DNA of 64,000 nt from Enterococcus xiangfangensis. Lineage in GTDB: Bacteria; Bacillota; Bacilli; Lactobacillales; Enterococcaceae. A program made the translations under genes and the position numbers. The stretch is from contig NZ_BJDX01000001.1 in NCBI RefSeq assembly GCF_005405365.1, positions 364,288 through 428,287 of the forward strand, given 5' to 3'. The notes beneath the pieces were generated by a model. That model was given only the letters and a program-made list of their open reading frames with translations. It was not told where the DNA came from and made no database searches. Of the stretch, positions 55,041 to 64,000 are shown one piece after another (within the stretch, counting starts at the first letter, position 1; each line of letters opens with the position of its first letter).

Positions 55041-55983
55041 TTTCGAGCCCCCACAATTCAGTTTCAGCTTCTTTTGTTTTGGTCTGCTTGCTTTTCAATA
55101 ACTTTGACAAATACTGTTGATCATTCAAATAGAAACTTACTTTCAAGACTTGCATTCGCGCTTTACAATCTTCCCGATACCCAAAGATCAATTTTTTTCT
55201 CTTATTCGCATAGGTCGCTGTAGTTGATGCTTGTTCCTTGTGATGGATCACTAATTTAGGCGTATATACATACTGCAGTCCTAATTGACGCAAAACTATA
55301 TACAATAGCGTCTCTTCTTCATACATAAACGTAAGATCTGGGATTTTATCAAATTGCTGATTAAATTTTTCAGTCAATATGAAGGCTGCTCCATGAAACA
55401 TGTAATCATCAGTCTCACTTTTTAATTCCCTAACAGCAAGTCCTAGCGTATAGTCTCTGCCAACATTTCTTTTCTCCCAAAACTCCTTTGTCCCAAGTAA
55501 AATAAAGAAATATTTAACAAGACCGATCAATGCCAGTCGAATGGCCATCTGCTTATTTTTGATAAAATGATTGGTGACCATAAACGGATTTTGATCATTG
55601 CCGTCGATGGCTGAAATGATCCTTGGGCTGATAATGTACGTATCTGAGCGCTCTAGTTGATAATATTTTTCGATAAACTGTCGATCATGGATCACCGTGT
55701 CATTGTTAATGACGGCAATATCAACTGCTCCTTTTTCTCTAGCAACTGCTATCCCAACGTTGTTGCCTTTTGAAAAGCCTAAATTTCGATTCGTTCGGAT
55801 AACAGCGACAGCACGCTGCTCACGATACTTCTTTTCTATAATTTCAAAAGCGTTCGTTGTTGAGCAATTATCCACTACAACAATCATAAATTCACTGGTT
55901 GTCTGTTTTAGTAAACTTTCGACACATTCGATCGTATCAAGATGATTATTGTATTGCAGCACAACAAAACCGAATTTATTCAT
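55033..55983 (-). CDS. GT2 family glycosyltransferase (rhamnosyltransferase-like)
   Basis: 316 residues. FGFVVLQYNNHLDTIECVES, IVVVDNCSTTNAFE, NRNLGFSKGNNVGIAVA and AVINNDTVIHD are the motifs of WbbL-like GT2 enzymes, often rhamnosyltransferases. Donor unknown. It overlaps genes on both sides by 8 bases. Confidence 0.88.
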   Translation of the reverse strand: MNKFGFVVLQYNNHLDTIECVESLLKQTTSEFMIVVVDNCSTTNAFEIIEKKYREQRAVAVIRTNRNLGFSKGNNVGIAVAREKGAVDIAVINNDTVIHDRQFIEKYYQLERSDTYIISPRIISAIDGNDQNPFMVTNHFIKNKQMAIRLALIGLVKYFFILLGTKEFWEKRNVGRDYTLGLAVRELKSETDDYMFHGAAFILTEKFNQQFDKIPDLTFMYEEETLLYIVLRQLGLQYVYTPKLVIHHKEQASTTATYANKRKKLIFGYREDCKARMQVLKVSFYLNDQQYLSKLLKSKQTKTKEAETELWGLEND

Positions 55984-57388
55984 ACGAACCCTCCTTTAAT
56001 CCAAAAATAATTACGATAGATAATGAGAATATTATTGCAGAAATGTCGAAAAACGGTCGAAACGATAGACTGTTAAAGACATTGACTGCTAGAAAAACAA
56101 CGATCACAATTAAGTATTCATACGTTACTTTCAATCTTCCCAATAGAAAATTAAATCTTGCCCAGATCAAAGCGAATACGACGCCGCCGCCAGATAACAG
56201 CATCATCGTCGAGCTATGGGAAACGACGCTGCCTAAGCCAAAACCAAAAATCGGCCGCAAGAGAAAGACTTTCGCATTTTCATAAATGCTCAATAGCCGT
56301 ACTCGATTCGACCATTCCAAAGAGTGAGAAGACTGGCGCCAACGCCCAGAAGTAACAATTGAGATTTCTTCAAACACACTTCTGATCCTTCTGCCCCAAA
56401 ATCCAGTAACACTCAGTTCCTTTACTAGTTCAGGCAAGACTTGCGTTACTAAAAAGACTAAAACTAGAAGAATAGCTAACTGAAGCACTCCCCACAGAAT
56501 TTTCTTCTCGATTCTCATGTTTCTGAATTTCCACAGCAACACGATATGGATAATCGCTACAAAATAGATCAAACTGCTGAATGACATTGAAACGGCTAAT
56601 AGTAACAAGAGGCTAGCCAAACGATAAAGGTCTGAACGTTGTTTCGTTAAAATGAAATTGGCTAAAATTACAAAAAACAGGATAAACAATACATAAACAT
56701 AATGCGAACTTTCTTGGGTCAATCCTTGCAGTAAGAAACCACTCCCCCGCGCAGTCACTTCGACATACGTCGACTCGGAGATTCCAAAAATAGTATTTAC
56801 GATCGTATTAAATACATCGCTTCTAAAAAGATATTTGCTGATTAGTTCCCCGATCCCAATGATTAAGATAAAATCAGTCATCTTTTTCAAAGACCTCACT
56901 ACCAGCTTAGGACTTTCTTTTTTAAATACTGACACAATCACGATAAAAAGCATGATGTACGTCACTAGATAAAATAGATTCAATAAATTGAATGAAGTCA
57001 GATGGATTTTTTCAAAGATCAACCCAGGCAGTACGATCTTATTATCCCAACTAATATTGATATTGGCGGTTCTGACTTGAGTTGGAAAAAAAACGAGCAA
57101 AATATTTCCAAGCATTCCCGCTCCCACAAGCAACATTCCGGCTAAGAAAAATTGTTTCGGAATCGTTTCTTTTATCAAACTGAATAAAAGATAGACGAAC
57201 AAAAAGAGATTTACAAAAAATGCATAGCCAATCTCGATATTCCCAAATCGTAAGAAATAACCTACTTCTAAAAATGATTCATAAAAAAAGGTCAAAGGAA
57301 TCAAATAGATCAAGCGCCGTTCTTTCCCTTTTATAAAAAAAATTCTGCCGATCCATAAAATAGTAATAAGACTGAAGGGATTAATCAT
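55976..57388 (-). CDS. wzy: Wzy-type O-antigen/capsule polymerase
   Basis: 470 residues, about 12 helices, a large periplasmic-type loop between helices (about 330-400) containing RIRSVFEEISIVTSGRWRQS, the usual polymerase feature. Sequence is poorly conserved in the family, so position and topology carry the call: it lies among glycosyltransferases and one gene cluster from wzx. It joins repeat units outside the membrane. Confidence 0.85.
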   Translation of the reverse strand: MINPFSLITILWIGRIFFIKGKERRLIYLIPLTFFYESFLEVGYFLRFGNIEIGYAFFVNLFLFVYLLFSLIKETIPKQFFLAGMLLVGAGMLGNILLVFFPTQVRTANINISWDNKIVLPGLIFEKIHLTSFNLLNLFYLVTYIMLFIVIVSVFKKESPKLVVRSLKKMTDFILIIGIGELISKYLFRSDVFNTIVNTIFGISESTYVEVTARGSGFLLQGLTQESSHYVYVLFILFFVILANFILTKQRSDLYRLASLLLLLAVSMSFSSLIYFVAIIHIVLLWKFRNMRIEKKILWGVLQLAILLVLVFLVTQVLPELVKELSVTGFWGRRIRSVFEEISIVTSGRWRQSSHSLEWSNRVRLLSIYENAKVFLLRPIFGFGLGSVVSHSSTMMLLSGGGVVFALIWARFNFLLGRLKVTYEYLIVIVVFLAVNVFNSLSFRPFFDISAIIFSLSIVIIFGLKEGSYE

Positions 57389-58526
57389 AAGGTTGCACCG
57401 TTATTTCTTTATACAGTGCAACAACTTGATTCACATGTCTTTTTATAGAAAAATTCGCTATCGTATAGTCCGCTCGATACTCTTGATCTGTCTTATAACG
57501 CTCTTCAACAAGTATCTTTTGCAATTTTTTTGCGTTGGCTTTCGGCTCATCGGAAAAATCAATCAACCAACCCAATTTACTATCTGTAATTATTTCCGGT
57601 GATGCCCCAGTGTCGGCTCCCACCACAAACAGTCCCTGTTCCAAATATTCAGCGGTAACTCTGCCGAATCCTTCTCTAAACGACGCATTCACCCCAATAT
57701 CATATTCACGAATCTGCTCTAATGCTTTTTCGCTGTAAGGATGGAACGTAAAAATTTCGGCTAAATGACGGTATTTCATTTTTAAAAATTTCGTATAGCC
57801 GTTGGCGCCGCTGCCGATAAAATCGATCTGTATTTTAGCCAATATTTCTTGCGGCAAGCTTGAAATGATTTTTAAAAAGCGGTCTTGGCCCTTCATTTTG
57901 GTAATCCCGCCTAAAAAAAGGATCTTTATTTTATCGGATCTAGTCCCTTTAGATGGATAATCTGTCGTTTGGATCCCGTCGTAGACTAATGAAATATTTT
58001 TGACTCCTTTGTCTTTCCATTCATTCAAAACAGACTGGGAGATCGCTACAAAATGACTATTGAAAGAATTCATATGTTCGATTTCATCTTCTAACAAGAG
58101 ATTCTGCAATTTGAAATCGTCCCCATGCTCTCGGATATGCCAAACATGCGGAATAGAATATCGTTTTGACAGATGAGCCCCTATATCAAAGCGGTTTAAG
58201 TTTGAATGGATCAAATCGATCGTCTCAAGCTTTAGTTGACTTCCCACGGTCTTGAAAAAACTACTTTTAGATAAAAGATATCTGCTTAGTAAGGCTGCTT
58301 TCCAAAATATTTTTGGTTGTCTTCCAGTCGTCAGAAAGTTATTAAAATTAATAACATATACTTCAACTGATTTTCTGGTGAAGTATTCCGCGAGTGCATT
58401 CTTTTTCGCTAATAAAACTACAGGCGTTATCTTAGGATGATTGTCCAGAACCTCATCAATCATATCTTTAAATGCTAAGGCGGCACCGCCCTTATCGACA
58501 TTATTCATAATGTACAGAACTCTCAT
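57381..58526 (-). CDS. GT4 family glycosyltransferase
   Basis: ATG 58526 (MRVLYIMNNVDKGGAAL) is preferred: AGAAGGTG precedes it, and the longer reading overlaps the previous gene. 381 residues. GT-B fold: NNVDKGGAALAFKDM, a donor-domain KILFLGGITKMKGQDRF, GVNASFREGFGRVTAEYLEQG with the E-x7-E pattern. Donor unknown. Confidence 0.88.
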   Translation of the reverse strand: MRVLYIMNNVDKGGAALAFKDMIDEVLDNHPKITPVVLLAKKNALAEYFTRKSVEVYVINFNNFLTTGRQPKIFWKAALLSRYLLSKSSFFKTVGSQLKLETIDLIHSNLNRFDIGAHLSKRYSIPHVWHIREHGDDFKLQNLLLEDEIEHMNSFNSHFVAISQSVLNEWKDKGVKNISLVYDGIQTTDYPSKGTRSDKIKILFLGGITKMKGQDRFLKIISSLPQEILAKIQIDFIGSGANGYTKFLKMKYRHLAEIFTFHPYSEKALEQIREYDIGVNASFREGFGRVTAEYLEQGLFVVGADTGASPEIITDSKLGWLIDFSDEPKANAKKLQKILVEERYKTDQEYRADYTIANFSIKRHVNQVVALYKEITVQPYD

Positions 58527-58545
58527 AGTAACACCTTCTTCTATT

Positions 58546-59349
58546 TTATTTGATCGCTTCAAACAAGTATTTAACAGACTGCGCTTTGACCGTCAGCTGG
58601 ATTCCTAACAGTAAAACTTTGATTTTGCTAAAGAGGATATTGCTGTTGGGACTAATTCTGCCATACTGCAAAACGTCTTTTTTTCTGATTGAGAATCGCG
58701 AGAGATACTCATGTTTTCTGATCACATTTCTTTGACTGAAATTTTGTTTGATCACGTGATCGATGATCAAATAATTTAACGTTTGCTTTCGCATCGTATC
58801 GAAAAATAATTGATCCACTTGATCTAAAAAAAGCGCCTCATCGTACTCAAATGAATCAAAGATCGACAGTCTCATTGTCAAACAAGAATTGATGCCGTTT
58901 ATTTTGTCAAAATCCAGCTGGTCTGTTTGATTCAGTACCAGTTTATTTCTGATCGCGCCTCGTTCATTTGGTGAATAGATGATGCCATTTTGTCCTACGA
59001 TTTTAGGTAAAATAATATCGTAAGCTTGATCGATCCCCTTCATTACTTTTTTAAAGAACGCAGGCGATATTTCCGTGTCATCATCGAGCCATATTAAATA
59101 GTCTTCTTGCTTCTCTTTAGGCAGTTGCTGCAAAATCGAATTGTAAGCTTTAGACAATCCGATATTGCCTTTATTGTTGATATATTGGATTTTATTTGCT
59201 TTTGCATAGCGGTTGTTCTTTGCTCTAATCGTTTCAATGTTGCTATTATCAGAAAAAATAATCGAACAATTTATCCCGTCGATCTCAGCATTCAATATCT
59301 TAGAATGCTCGATCAATGAGTTGTATAAAACAATCCCTATATACAGCAT
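58546..59349 (-). CDS. GT2-like glycosyltransferase
   Basis: 267 residues. MLYIGIVLYNS, SIIFSDNSNIETI, NKGNIGLSKAYNSIL, and IWLDDDTEIS give a GT-A fold with a DDD metal site. C-terminal half short compared with most GT2 enzymes. It ends 20 bases before the GT4 start and starts one base after the end of the DUF1972 gene. Confidence 0.82.
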   Translation of the reverse strand: MLYIGIVLYNSLIEHSKILNAEIDGINCSIIFSDNSNIETIRAKNNRYAKANKIQYINNKGNIGLSKAYNSILQQLPKEKQEDYLIWLDDDTEISPAFFKKVMKGIDQAYDIILPKIVGQNGIIYSPNERGAIRNKLVLNQTDQLDFDKINGINSCLTMRLSIFDSFEYDEALFLDQVDQLFFDTMRKQTLNYLIIDHVIKQNFSQRNVIRKHEYLSRFSIRKKDVLQYGRISPNSNILFSKIKVLLLGIQLTVKAQSVKYLFEAIK

Positions 59350-59350
59350 A

Positions 59351-60532
59351 TTAACCTCCTAAATATTCTTTCTCATACTCATCAATAATGTAATCCCAAC
59401 AAAAACGCTCGGCGATCGGTGCTGCTCGTCTTTCTTTGACAAAACTTTTATGATTTTCTTCCACCTCATTGATCCGAGCCTTTAACGAGTCTTCTGACTT
59501 TTTAAAATACAGTGCCCGATCCTCGCCAACTTCGCGGTTAAATCCGATGTCTAATAAAATATTTAATTTGGTTGCTGCTAAAGCTTCTAATAACGAAGGG
59601 TTGGTCCCTCCAACTTCATGTCCATGCAAATAAGCAAAGGCATTTTCACGAATGTATTTCAATAACTCCTGATCATAGACGGTCCCAACGAATTTCACTC
59701 GTTGATCCTGGTCAAAATTGGTCCGCTTCTTCAACTGGTCATAAAATTTATTTTGTTCAACATTCGTGATTAAAATAAAGTCCCGCTTCGTATCAGATTT
59801 CATAAATTCCCGGATCATCGTTTCATAATTATTTTCCGGCACGAATCTGCCTACCACTAAATAATACTCATTCGGCTGGACCTGTTTTTGTTTGAACCAC
59901 TCGCATACTTCTGGACTGGACGCCGTTAATCGTGATTTTTCTAAATCTGTTCCATAAGCGATGTACGTGGTCTTAGGATCGTATTTTCGATAATCTTTGC
60001 GGATATATTTTTCAATCGTCTGACTATCGCAGATCATTAAATCGGCATGCTTCACCATTAGCCGCTCAGAATACTTCCAATACTGCCGCACGGAATAACT
60101 CCACTTAGCTCGCAGCCATTCGTGTCCATCCGGATTAACAAATAATTTTCCGCCCAATTGCTTGATCTGCTGTTTTAAACTGCCAATAAACGGCCCGATC
60201 CGACAGGCCAATATATAAAAGATAGGGCGCTGATTTTGATTTTCCTTCGCTATTTGAATGGCTTGTTTCAGCGCTGCGATATCATAATAGATTGCTCTGG
60301 CTGGTCCAATCTTCGGTACATCGACGTTAAAACATTGCGCGCCATTATACTCGAAATTTTTAGTACTGATACCAGATTTCGCTGAATTTTCTGCCATACA
60401 AGCCACGTGATATTGAATCTTGCTGTCTGATCGGTATTCCGTCAATTTTTCAACAAATGTTTCAAATCCGCCATATTTCGCTGGGATCCCTTTTGAACCA
60501 ATGATATAAACGTGCTGTTTTTTATCTTTCAT
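59351..60532 (-). CDS. DUF1972-containing rhamnosyltransferase (Cps2T/WchF-like)
   Basis: 393 residues. N-terminal DUF1972 signature VYIIGSKGIPAKYGGFETFV, ACRIGPFIGSL, NPDGHEWLRAKWS, then a GT4 C-terminal half with VGRFVPENNYETMIREF and GHEVGGTNPSLLEAL. Pneumococcal Cps2T adds beta-1,4-rhamnose as the second sugar. Same role is likely here, right after the priming transferase. Strong position and motif match. Confidence 0.9.
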   Translation of the reverse strand: MKDKKQHVYIIGSKGIPAKYGGFETFVEKLTEYRSDSKIQYHVACMAENSAKSGISTKNFEYNGAQCFNVDVPKIGPARAIYYDIAALKQAIQIAKENQNQRPIFYILACRIGPFIGSLKQQIKQLGGKLFVNPDGHEWLRAKWSYSVRQYWKYSERLMVKHADLMICDSQTIEKYIRKDYRKYDPKTTYIAYGTDLEKSRLTASSPEVCEWFKQKQVQPNEYYLVVGRFVPENNYETMIREFMKSDTKRDFILITNVEQNKFYDQLKKRTNFDQDQRVKFVGTVYDQELLKYIRENAFAYLHGHEVGGTNPSLLEALAATKLNILLDIGFNREVGEDRALYFKKSEDSLKARINEVEENHKSFVKERRAAPIAERFCWDYIIDEYEKEYLGG

Positions 60533-60543
60533 ACAAAAGCTCC

Positions 60544-61260
60544 TTAATAAGCGCCATCTTTTTTCAAGATCACTTTTATCGTTTTAGCGATTAAAGAAAT
60601 GTCATATCCTAAACTTCGCTTTTTGATATATTCAATATCAAGTTCGACCATTTCTTTAAATTGGATCTCGCTGCGTCCGCTGACTTGCCACAAACCGGAA
60701 CAGCCCGGTTTGACAAACAAACGCTGCAGATCATAATTCGTATATTCTGCAACTTCTCTTTCCAACGGCGGCCGCGGTCCAATCAAGCTCATATCGCCCT
60801 TGATCACATTGAACAGCTGAGGCAATTCATCTAGACTGGTCCGCCGAATAAATTTGCCAAAATTAGTGACTCTGGGGTCATCTTTCATTTTGAACATAGC
60901 GCCGTCGACTTCATTTTTTTTGAGCAGATCCCCCAATTGTTCCTCCGCATCGACACACATCGAGCGAAATTTATACATCGTAAAGGCTCGACCATTTTGA
61001 CCGATACGCTGCTGCGAAAAAATCACTGAAACATCAGGATTTTCTTTACGTATTTTGTAGGCGATCCACAACATGATGGGTGAAATAAAAATAAGTCCTA
61101 AACAGCCTAAAATAATATCTACAATTCGTTTGATTAAGTTATAGCCTTTTCGCTCTACTTTTGATTTGTCTAACCAACCCAGTTTAAAATGTCTTTGATC
61201 AACGTGAATCTGATTCTCTAAACTTTCCGCGCTGCCATAAGTTTTCTTATTTTTCATCAT
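60544..61260 (-). CDS. Undecaprenyl-phosphate sugar-1-phosphate transferase (priming)
   Basis: ATG 61260 lies after GGGAGG; a longer reading is less supported. 238 residues, short type with one membrane helix (about 45-68), then the catalytic part: QRIGQNGRAFTMYKFRSM, TSLDELPQLFNVIKGDMSLIG in outline, GPRPPLEREVAEY, KPGCSGLWQVSGRSE. It starts the repeat unit on undecaprenyl phosphate. Sugar (Glc or Gal) cannot be told by eye. Confidence 0.92.
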   Translation of the reverse strand: MMKNKKTYGSAESLENQIHVDQRHFKLGWLDKSKVERKGYNLIKRIVDIILGCLGLIFISPIMLWIAYKIRKENPDVSVIFSQQRIGQNGRAFTMYKFRSMCVDAEEQLGDLLKKNEVDGAMFKMKDDPRVTNFGKFIRRTSLDELPQLFNVIKGDMSLIGPRPPLEREVAEYTNYDLQRLFVKPGCSGLWQVSGRSEIQFKEMVELDIEYIKKRSLGYDISLIAKTIKVILKKDGAY

Positions 61261-61276
61261 TGACCTCCCAAACAAA

Positions 61277-62046
61277 TTATTTTGAAAAGAACTTAAAACG
61301 TGGCTCTTTTATTATCTGGTATGCGGGTCTTACGATCGAATCACCATTTACTAAGTCTCTTGCCCTCTGCTGCATCGCTGAACTCATTTCACTGCCACCG
61401 ATTTTCTCGATTTCTTGATACGCTTCCTTCATAAAAAATGTTCGCTGATTTAGATTGTGGGCATCTGAAACAACTGTATGCAGCATCTGATGTTCCAACA
61501 TCTTCCTGGCTGTTTTCTGGATTTTTTTCCAAATACGCCGACGATACTCGGGGCCGTCAATTGTGTCAGCACCCCCATCTCGAGAAATGGAATCAGCTTA
61601 TTAGGATCTTTGCAAAATACAGCATTTCGTTCAGGATGGGCAAGAACGGGTATGTGCCCTCGAATAAGCAGCTGATAGAACAGCCATTCCGAATAAGGCG
61701 GCACTTCATTTGCTGGAAACTCGACCAATAGATAGTTTTTTTTCTCATCAATGAACAAAATCTCTTGTCGTTCGATCTCGGCAAGAAGCTGTTCTGTCAG
61801 CCGTACTTCTTGACCTTCAAACAAAGTCAGCTCCCAGCCGCGTTGATCAATCGCTTGTTGCAAAGTTTCTACTGCCGAAATTACTTTTCTTGCCGGATTA
61901 TTGTATTCTCCATTATTGTGATGAGGCGTACACATAATATGAGTAATTCCTTGATCGATCGCTTTTTCGACCATCGCAAGACTATCTGCTAATGTCTGAG
62001 CACCGTCGTCTAATCCCGGTAAGATATGACAATGTAAATCGATCAT
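61277..62046 (-). pseudogene. wzh: CpsB/Wzh tyrosine phosphatase gene split by a -1 frameshift at A7
   Basis: ATG 62046 opens a PHP-fold phosphatase (MIDLHCHILPGLDDGAQ, CTPHHNNGEY, VLAHPERN) that dephosphorylates the Wze kinase. The frame runs to 61450 but leaves the family sequence after GVFGKK at residue 174. The rest continues one frame over: IQKTARKMLEHQMLHTVVS, then DAHNLNQRTF, to a stop at 61277. The two parts join if one base is re-read at GGA-AAA-AAA-TCC (T7 at 61522-61528 on the plus strand), giving a 256-residue protein of normal size. Mutation, read error and programmed -1 shift are all possible. Confidence 0.85.
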
Positions 62047-62049
62047 TTA

Positions 62050-62823
62050 TTATTCTCTTACTTTCTTTTCGGTACCGTAGTAATGGTATTGATCATTGCC
62101 CCTTTTTTTCCCGTTATAAACGACACCGATAATTTTTGCGCGAACCATATCCAACAATTTTTTTGCTTCTAAAAGTGTCCGTTCGGCAGTCACTCGCTCG
62201 CGTGCGACTAAAATAGTTCCATCGACATATGCCGACATGATTTGAGCATCGGTCACCGGCACTACCGGTGGCATATCAAAAATCACCAGATCAAAAGAAT
62301 TGCTTAGATTATCAACCAACTTCCGCATCCGAGTTGAATTTAGTAATTCAGATGGATTTGGCGGCGTTGGCCCGCTTGGCATCAAATACAGATTTTCAGT
62401 GTCGGTTTCAATTAAACGAGTGGATTGCTCTTGATCTTCGTTACTTTCCGTTACTAAAAACGTACTATCAGCCAACTTTTCTTCCGTCAAATAGTTGCTC
62501 AAGCCGTTGATATTCGGGACTTTGAAACTCAACCCATTAACGTTTGGCACTTCGAAACTTAGGGCTACATTTGGCCGTCTTAAATCAGCATCTACCAATA
62601 AAACTTTGTTCCCTGCTTGTGCAAAAACTACTGCTAAATTGGCGGCTGTCGTCGTCTTTCCTTCTGAAGAACTTGCCGAAGTTATCACTAACGATTTTAT
62701 TTTTTTGTCTGATGAAGAAAATTCAATATTGGTTCGAATCTTACGATACTGTTCAGCTATCGCTGAAAATGGATTGGTTTCTGAAACTAGATTAACCTTT
62801 GAAACAGCTTGCTTTTTTACCAT
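62050..62823 (-). CDS. wze: CpsD/Wze-type BY-kinase with a duplicated segment
   Basis: 257 residues. Bacterial tyrosine kinase: Walker A SSSEGKTTTAAN (51-62), A' motif VLLVDADLRRP, Walker B LVIFDMPP, C-terminal YHYYG tyrosines. It works with Wzd and Wzh to set chain length. Odd point: FEVPNVNGLS (90-99) is followed by FKVPNINGLS (100-109), a tandem repeat in place of the single copy usually present, with many synonymous differences. Confidence 0.9.
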   Translation of the reverse strand: MVKKQAVSKVNLVSETNPFSAIAEQYRKIRTNIEFSSSDKKIKSLVITSASSSEGKTTTAANLAVVFAQAGNKVLLVDADLRRPNVALSFEVPNVNGLSFKVPNINGLSNYLTEEKLADSTFLVTESNEDQEQSTRLIETDTENLYLMPSGPTPPNPSELLNSTRMRKLVDNLSNSFDLVIFDMPPVVPVTDAQIMSAYVDGTILVARERVTAERTLLEAKKLLDMVRAKIIGVVYNGKKRGNDQYHYYGTEKKVRE

Positions 62824-62837
62824 CTAACATCCACTCC

Positions 62838-63599
62838 TTACACACGTTTTCGTTTTCCCTCAGATACTGCCCAGTCGCTTAATGTTTCATTATTATAAGT
62901 ATCAAGCAAATCTTTTTTGCTGAACTCTGATACTTGACCTAAAACAGGTAACTCTAGTGATTCCCTGATAAAACGTTCATCTTTGAGTGTTTTATTGAAT
63001 AACTCCAATAAAAATGCTAGACCTACACCAAGCATTAAGCTCAACATTCCACCAATCGCTAAATTCAATTGATTATTAGGCGATACCGCTTCAGTCGGGA
63101 CATCTCCTTTAGAAGTAATGGTCACTTTATTAATCGTCAAAATTTCTTCGGCTTTTTCTTTGAAAGTTTCGGCGGTAGTGTTGGCAATGATTGCGGCCCT
63201 CTTTGGATCAGATGTCGTCACGATGATCTTAAAAATTTGCGAATTTTCGGCTTGTTCGATCTCGATCATTTCGTCCAGCTGACTGTTGCTGTAATTGTAG
63301 TTATGTTCCTTTTTCAATTCTTCCTGCACTGCATCAATGACGATATCTCCTTTGATCATGTCTCGATAAGTATTGATCAAAAGTACATTGCCGCTGATGT
63401 CATTTTGCAAATTGCCATAGGCATTATTGGTTTGTTCTGTTTGGACGATTAGCTGCGTCGAGGAATCATATTGAGGAGTAATTACAAAAAATGTGATTCC
63501 TGCTGCAAGGACAGTGCCAATAATTGTAATAATTAAAATCAATAGACTCTTTTTTCTTAAGATCAGAAATATTTGTTCAAAATTGATCATCTCTTCCAT
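62838..63599 (-). CDS. wzd: CpsC/Wzd-type polysaccharide co-polymerase (Wzz family)
   Basis: 253 residues. Two helices (about 18-38 and 178-200) flank an outer chain-length domain; ends ...GKRKRV in the cytoplasm, where it activates the Wze kinase. Starts with an AGGAG site. First gene of the leftward capsule operon. Confidence 0.9.
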   Translation of the reverse strand: MEEMINFEQIFLILRKKSLLILIITIIGTVLAAGITFFVITPQYDSSTQLIVQTEQTNNAYGNLQNDISGNVLLINTYRDMIKGDIVIDAVQEELKKEHNYNYSNSQLDEMIEIEQAENSQIFKIIVTTSDPKRAAIIANTTAETFKEKAEEILTINKVTITSKGDVPTEAVSPNNQLNLAIGGMLSLMLGVGLAFLLELFNKTLKDERFIRESLELPVLGQVSEFSKKDLLDTYNNETLSDWAVSEGKRKRV

Positions 63600-64000
63600 T
63601 TTTTCTCCTCCGGAAATTAAAAATATTTTTGTTTACCTAGATCTCATAAAAACTAAGCACCAATACTGCGTTGCAACGAACCAAGAAAACGGACAAATTT
63701 GAAAAATAAACCTATCCGATCATCTGCTTGAAAAATTCGCACGAACAAACTAGTATTCCTTCCACAACAAGAAAATCTTGCTACTCTTTATTCGTCTACT
63801 GCTGAAATATTGTGTCTAAGTTAAGATTCTAATATTATTCACATAGTTATTTTTAACGATATTATTTATTAACATATATCTAATTAAAATATTTATTATT
63901 ATATTCTCAGTATACTTTCTATCGGTTGCGTCAAGAATTATGTGTAAATGGAAAAGCCCATTCTGTTGATCAAGTTAAAACATTGATTCTAATGTATCAT
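63600..64000. other. AT-rich upstream region of the capsule operon, no gene seen
   Basis: The 400 bases upstream of wzd are very AT-rich, especially 63841-63903. I see no ORF with a ribosome site, no JUMPstart/ops element and no strong terminator. On the minus strand TTGACG (63934-63929) lies near TATACT (63914-63909), but the 14-base gap is short, so the promoter is unassigned. Confidence 0.4.

Noticed and set aside
63841..63934. Capsule promoter with TTGACG/TATACT or TATAAT
   Set aside because: Spacing is 14 or about 25 bases, outside the usual range, so I do not list it as a promoter.

Overview
The window looks like chromosome of a low-GC Gram-positive lactic acid bacterium, most likely Enterococcus or a close relative. 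The signs are AT-rich DNA with strong AGGAGG ribosome sites, a heme-efflux-type ABC pair with a divergent TetR gene, EfrA/EfrB-like exporter sequence, a DUF1659/DUF2922/sigma-factor module, PRD regulators, and a Wzy-type capsule locus with a CpsB/CpsC/CpsD-like phosphoregulatory trio. I saw no tRNA, rRNA, insertion sequence, prophage block or CRISPR array. Genus and all family names come from reading the sequence, not from a database search.

Layout. 0-6.5 kb: tail of an AarF/UbiB-like gene, small proteins, a P1 peptidase, a nucleoid-associated protein, and an HrtAB-like efflux pair with its TetR regulator and a palindromic operator. 6.5-13.3 kb: a threonyl-tRNA synthetase under a Thr T-box whose editing site is erased, an orphan FtsX permease, and a PFL/ACT gene pair. 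13.5-25 kb: metabolic and housekeeping singletons (nitroreductase, oxidoreductase, F6P aldolase, SorC regulator, YbaK and B3/4 proteins, a ClpP paralog with Ser-His-Asn, APC permease, methyltransferase, M42 peptidase). 25-28 kb: a yybP-ykoY (Mn2+) riboswitch and a cation P-type ATPase. 28-31.9 kb: a sulfur operon (cystathionine lyase, then a three-gene cystine-type ABC importer) preceded by a promoter, a 39-codon leader ORF with three consecutive Cys codons, an intrinsic terminator, and a 10-codon leader [14 protein letters not shown] consider this the most interesting element here.

31.9-46 kb carries several signs of gene decay: an EfrA/EfrB exporter pair collapsed into one in-frame chimera; a HAD-like gene with an early nonsense codon; and a glucosaminate-type (dga) operon reduced to its aldolase, with a truncated PRD regulator fused out of frame to the last codons of a lost upstream gene. 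The same stretch has DapB, a 2-hydroxyacyl-CoA-dehydratase-type Fe-S reductase with its activase behind a long structured leader RNA, and two class A beta-lactamase-fold paralogs, one with all catalytic motifs lost. 46-51 kb: CorA, the DUF2922/DUF1659/sigma module, a GH25 lysozyme, a hydrolase and a VanZ-like protein.

51-63.6 kb is one leftward exopolysaccharide/capsule operon: wzd, wze, wzh, a priming sugar transferase, a DUF1972 rhamnosyltransferase, further glycosyltransferases, wzy, wzx and a TupA-like ATP-grasp gene. In it wzh is split by a -1 frameshift exactly at an A_AAA_AAA heptamer. Because several genes are interrupted by single events, each should be confirmed against raw reads before being treated as biology.
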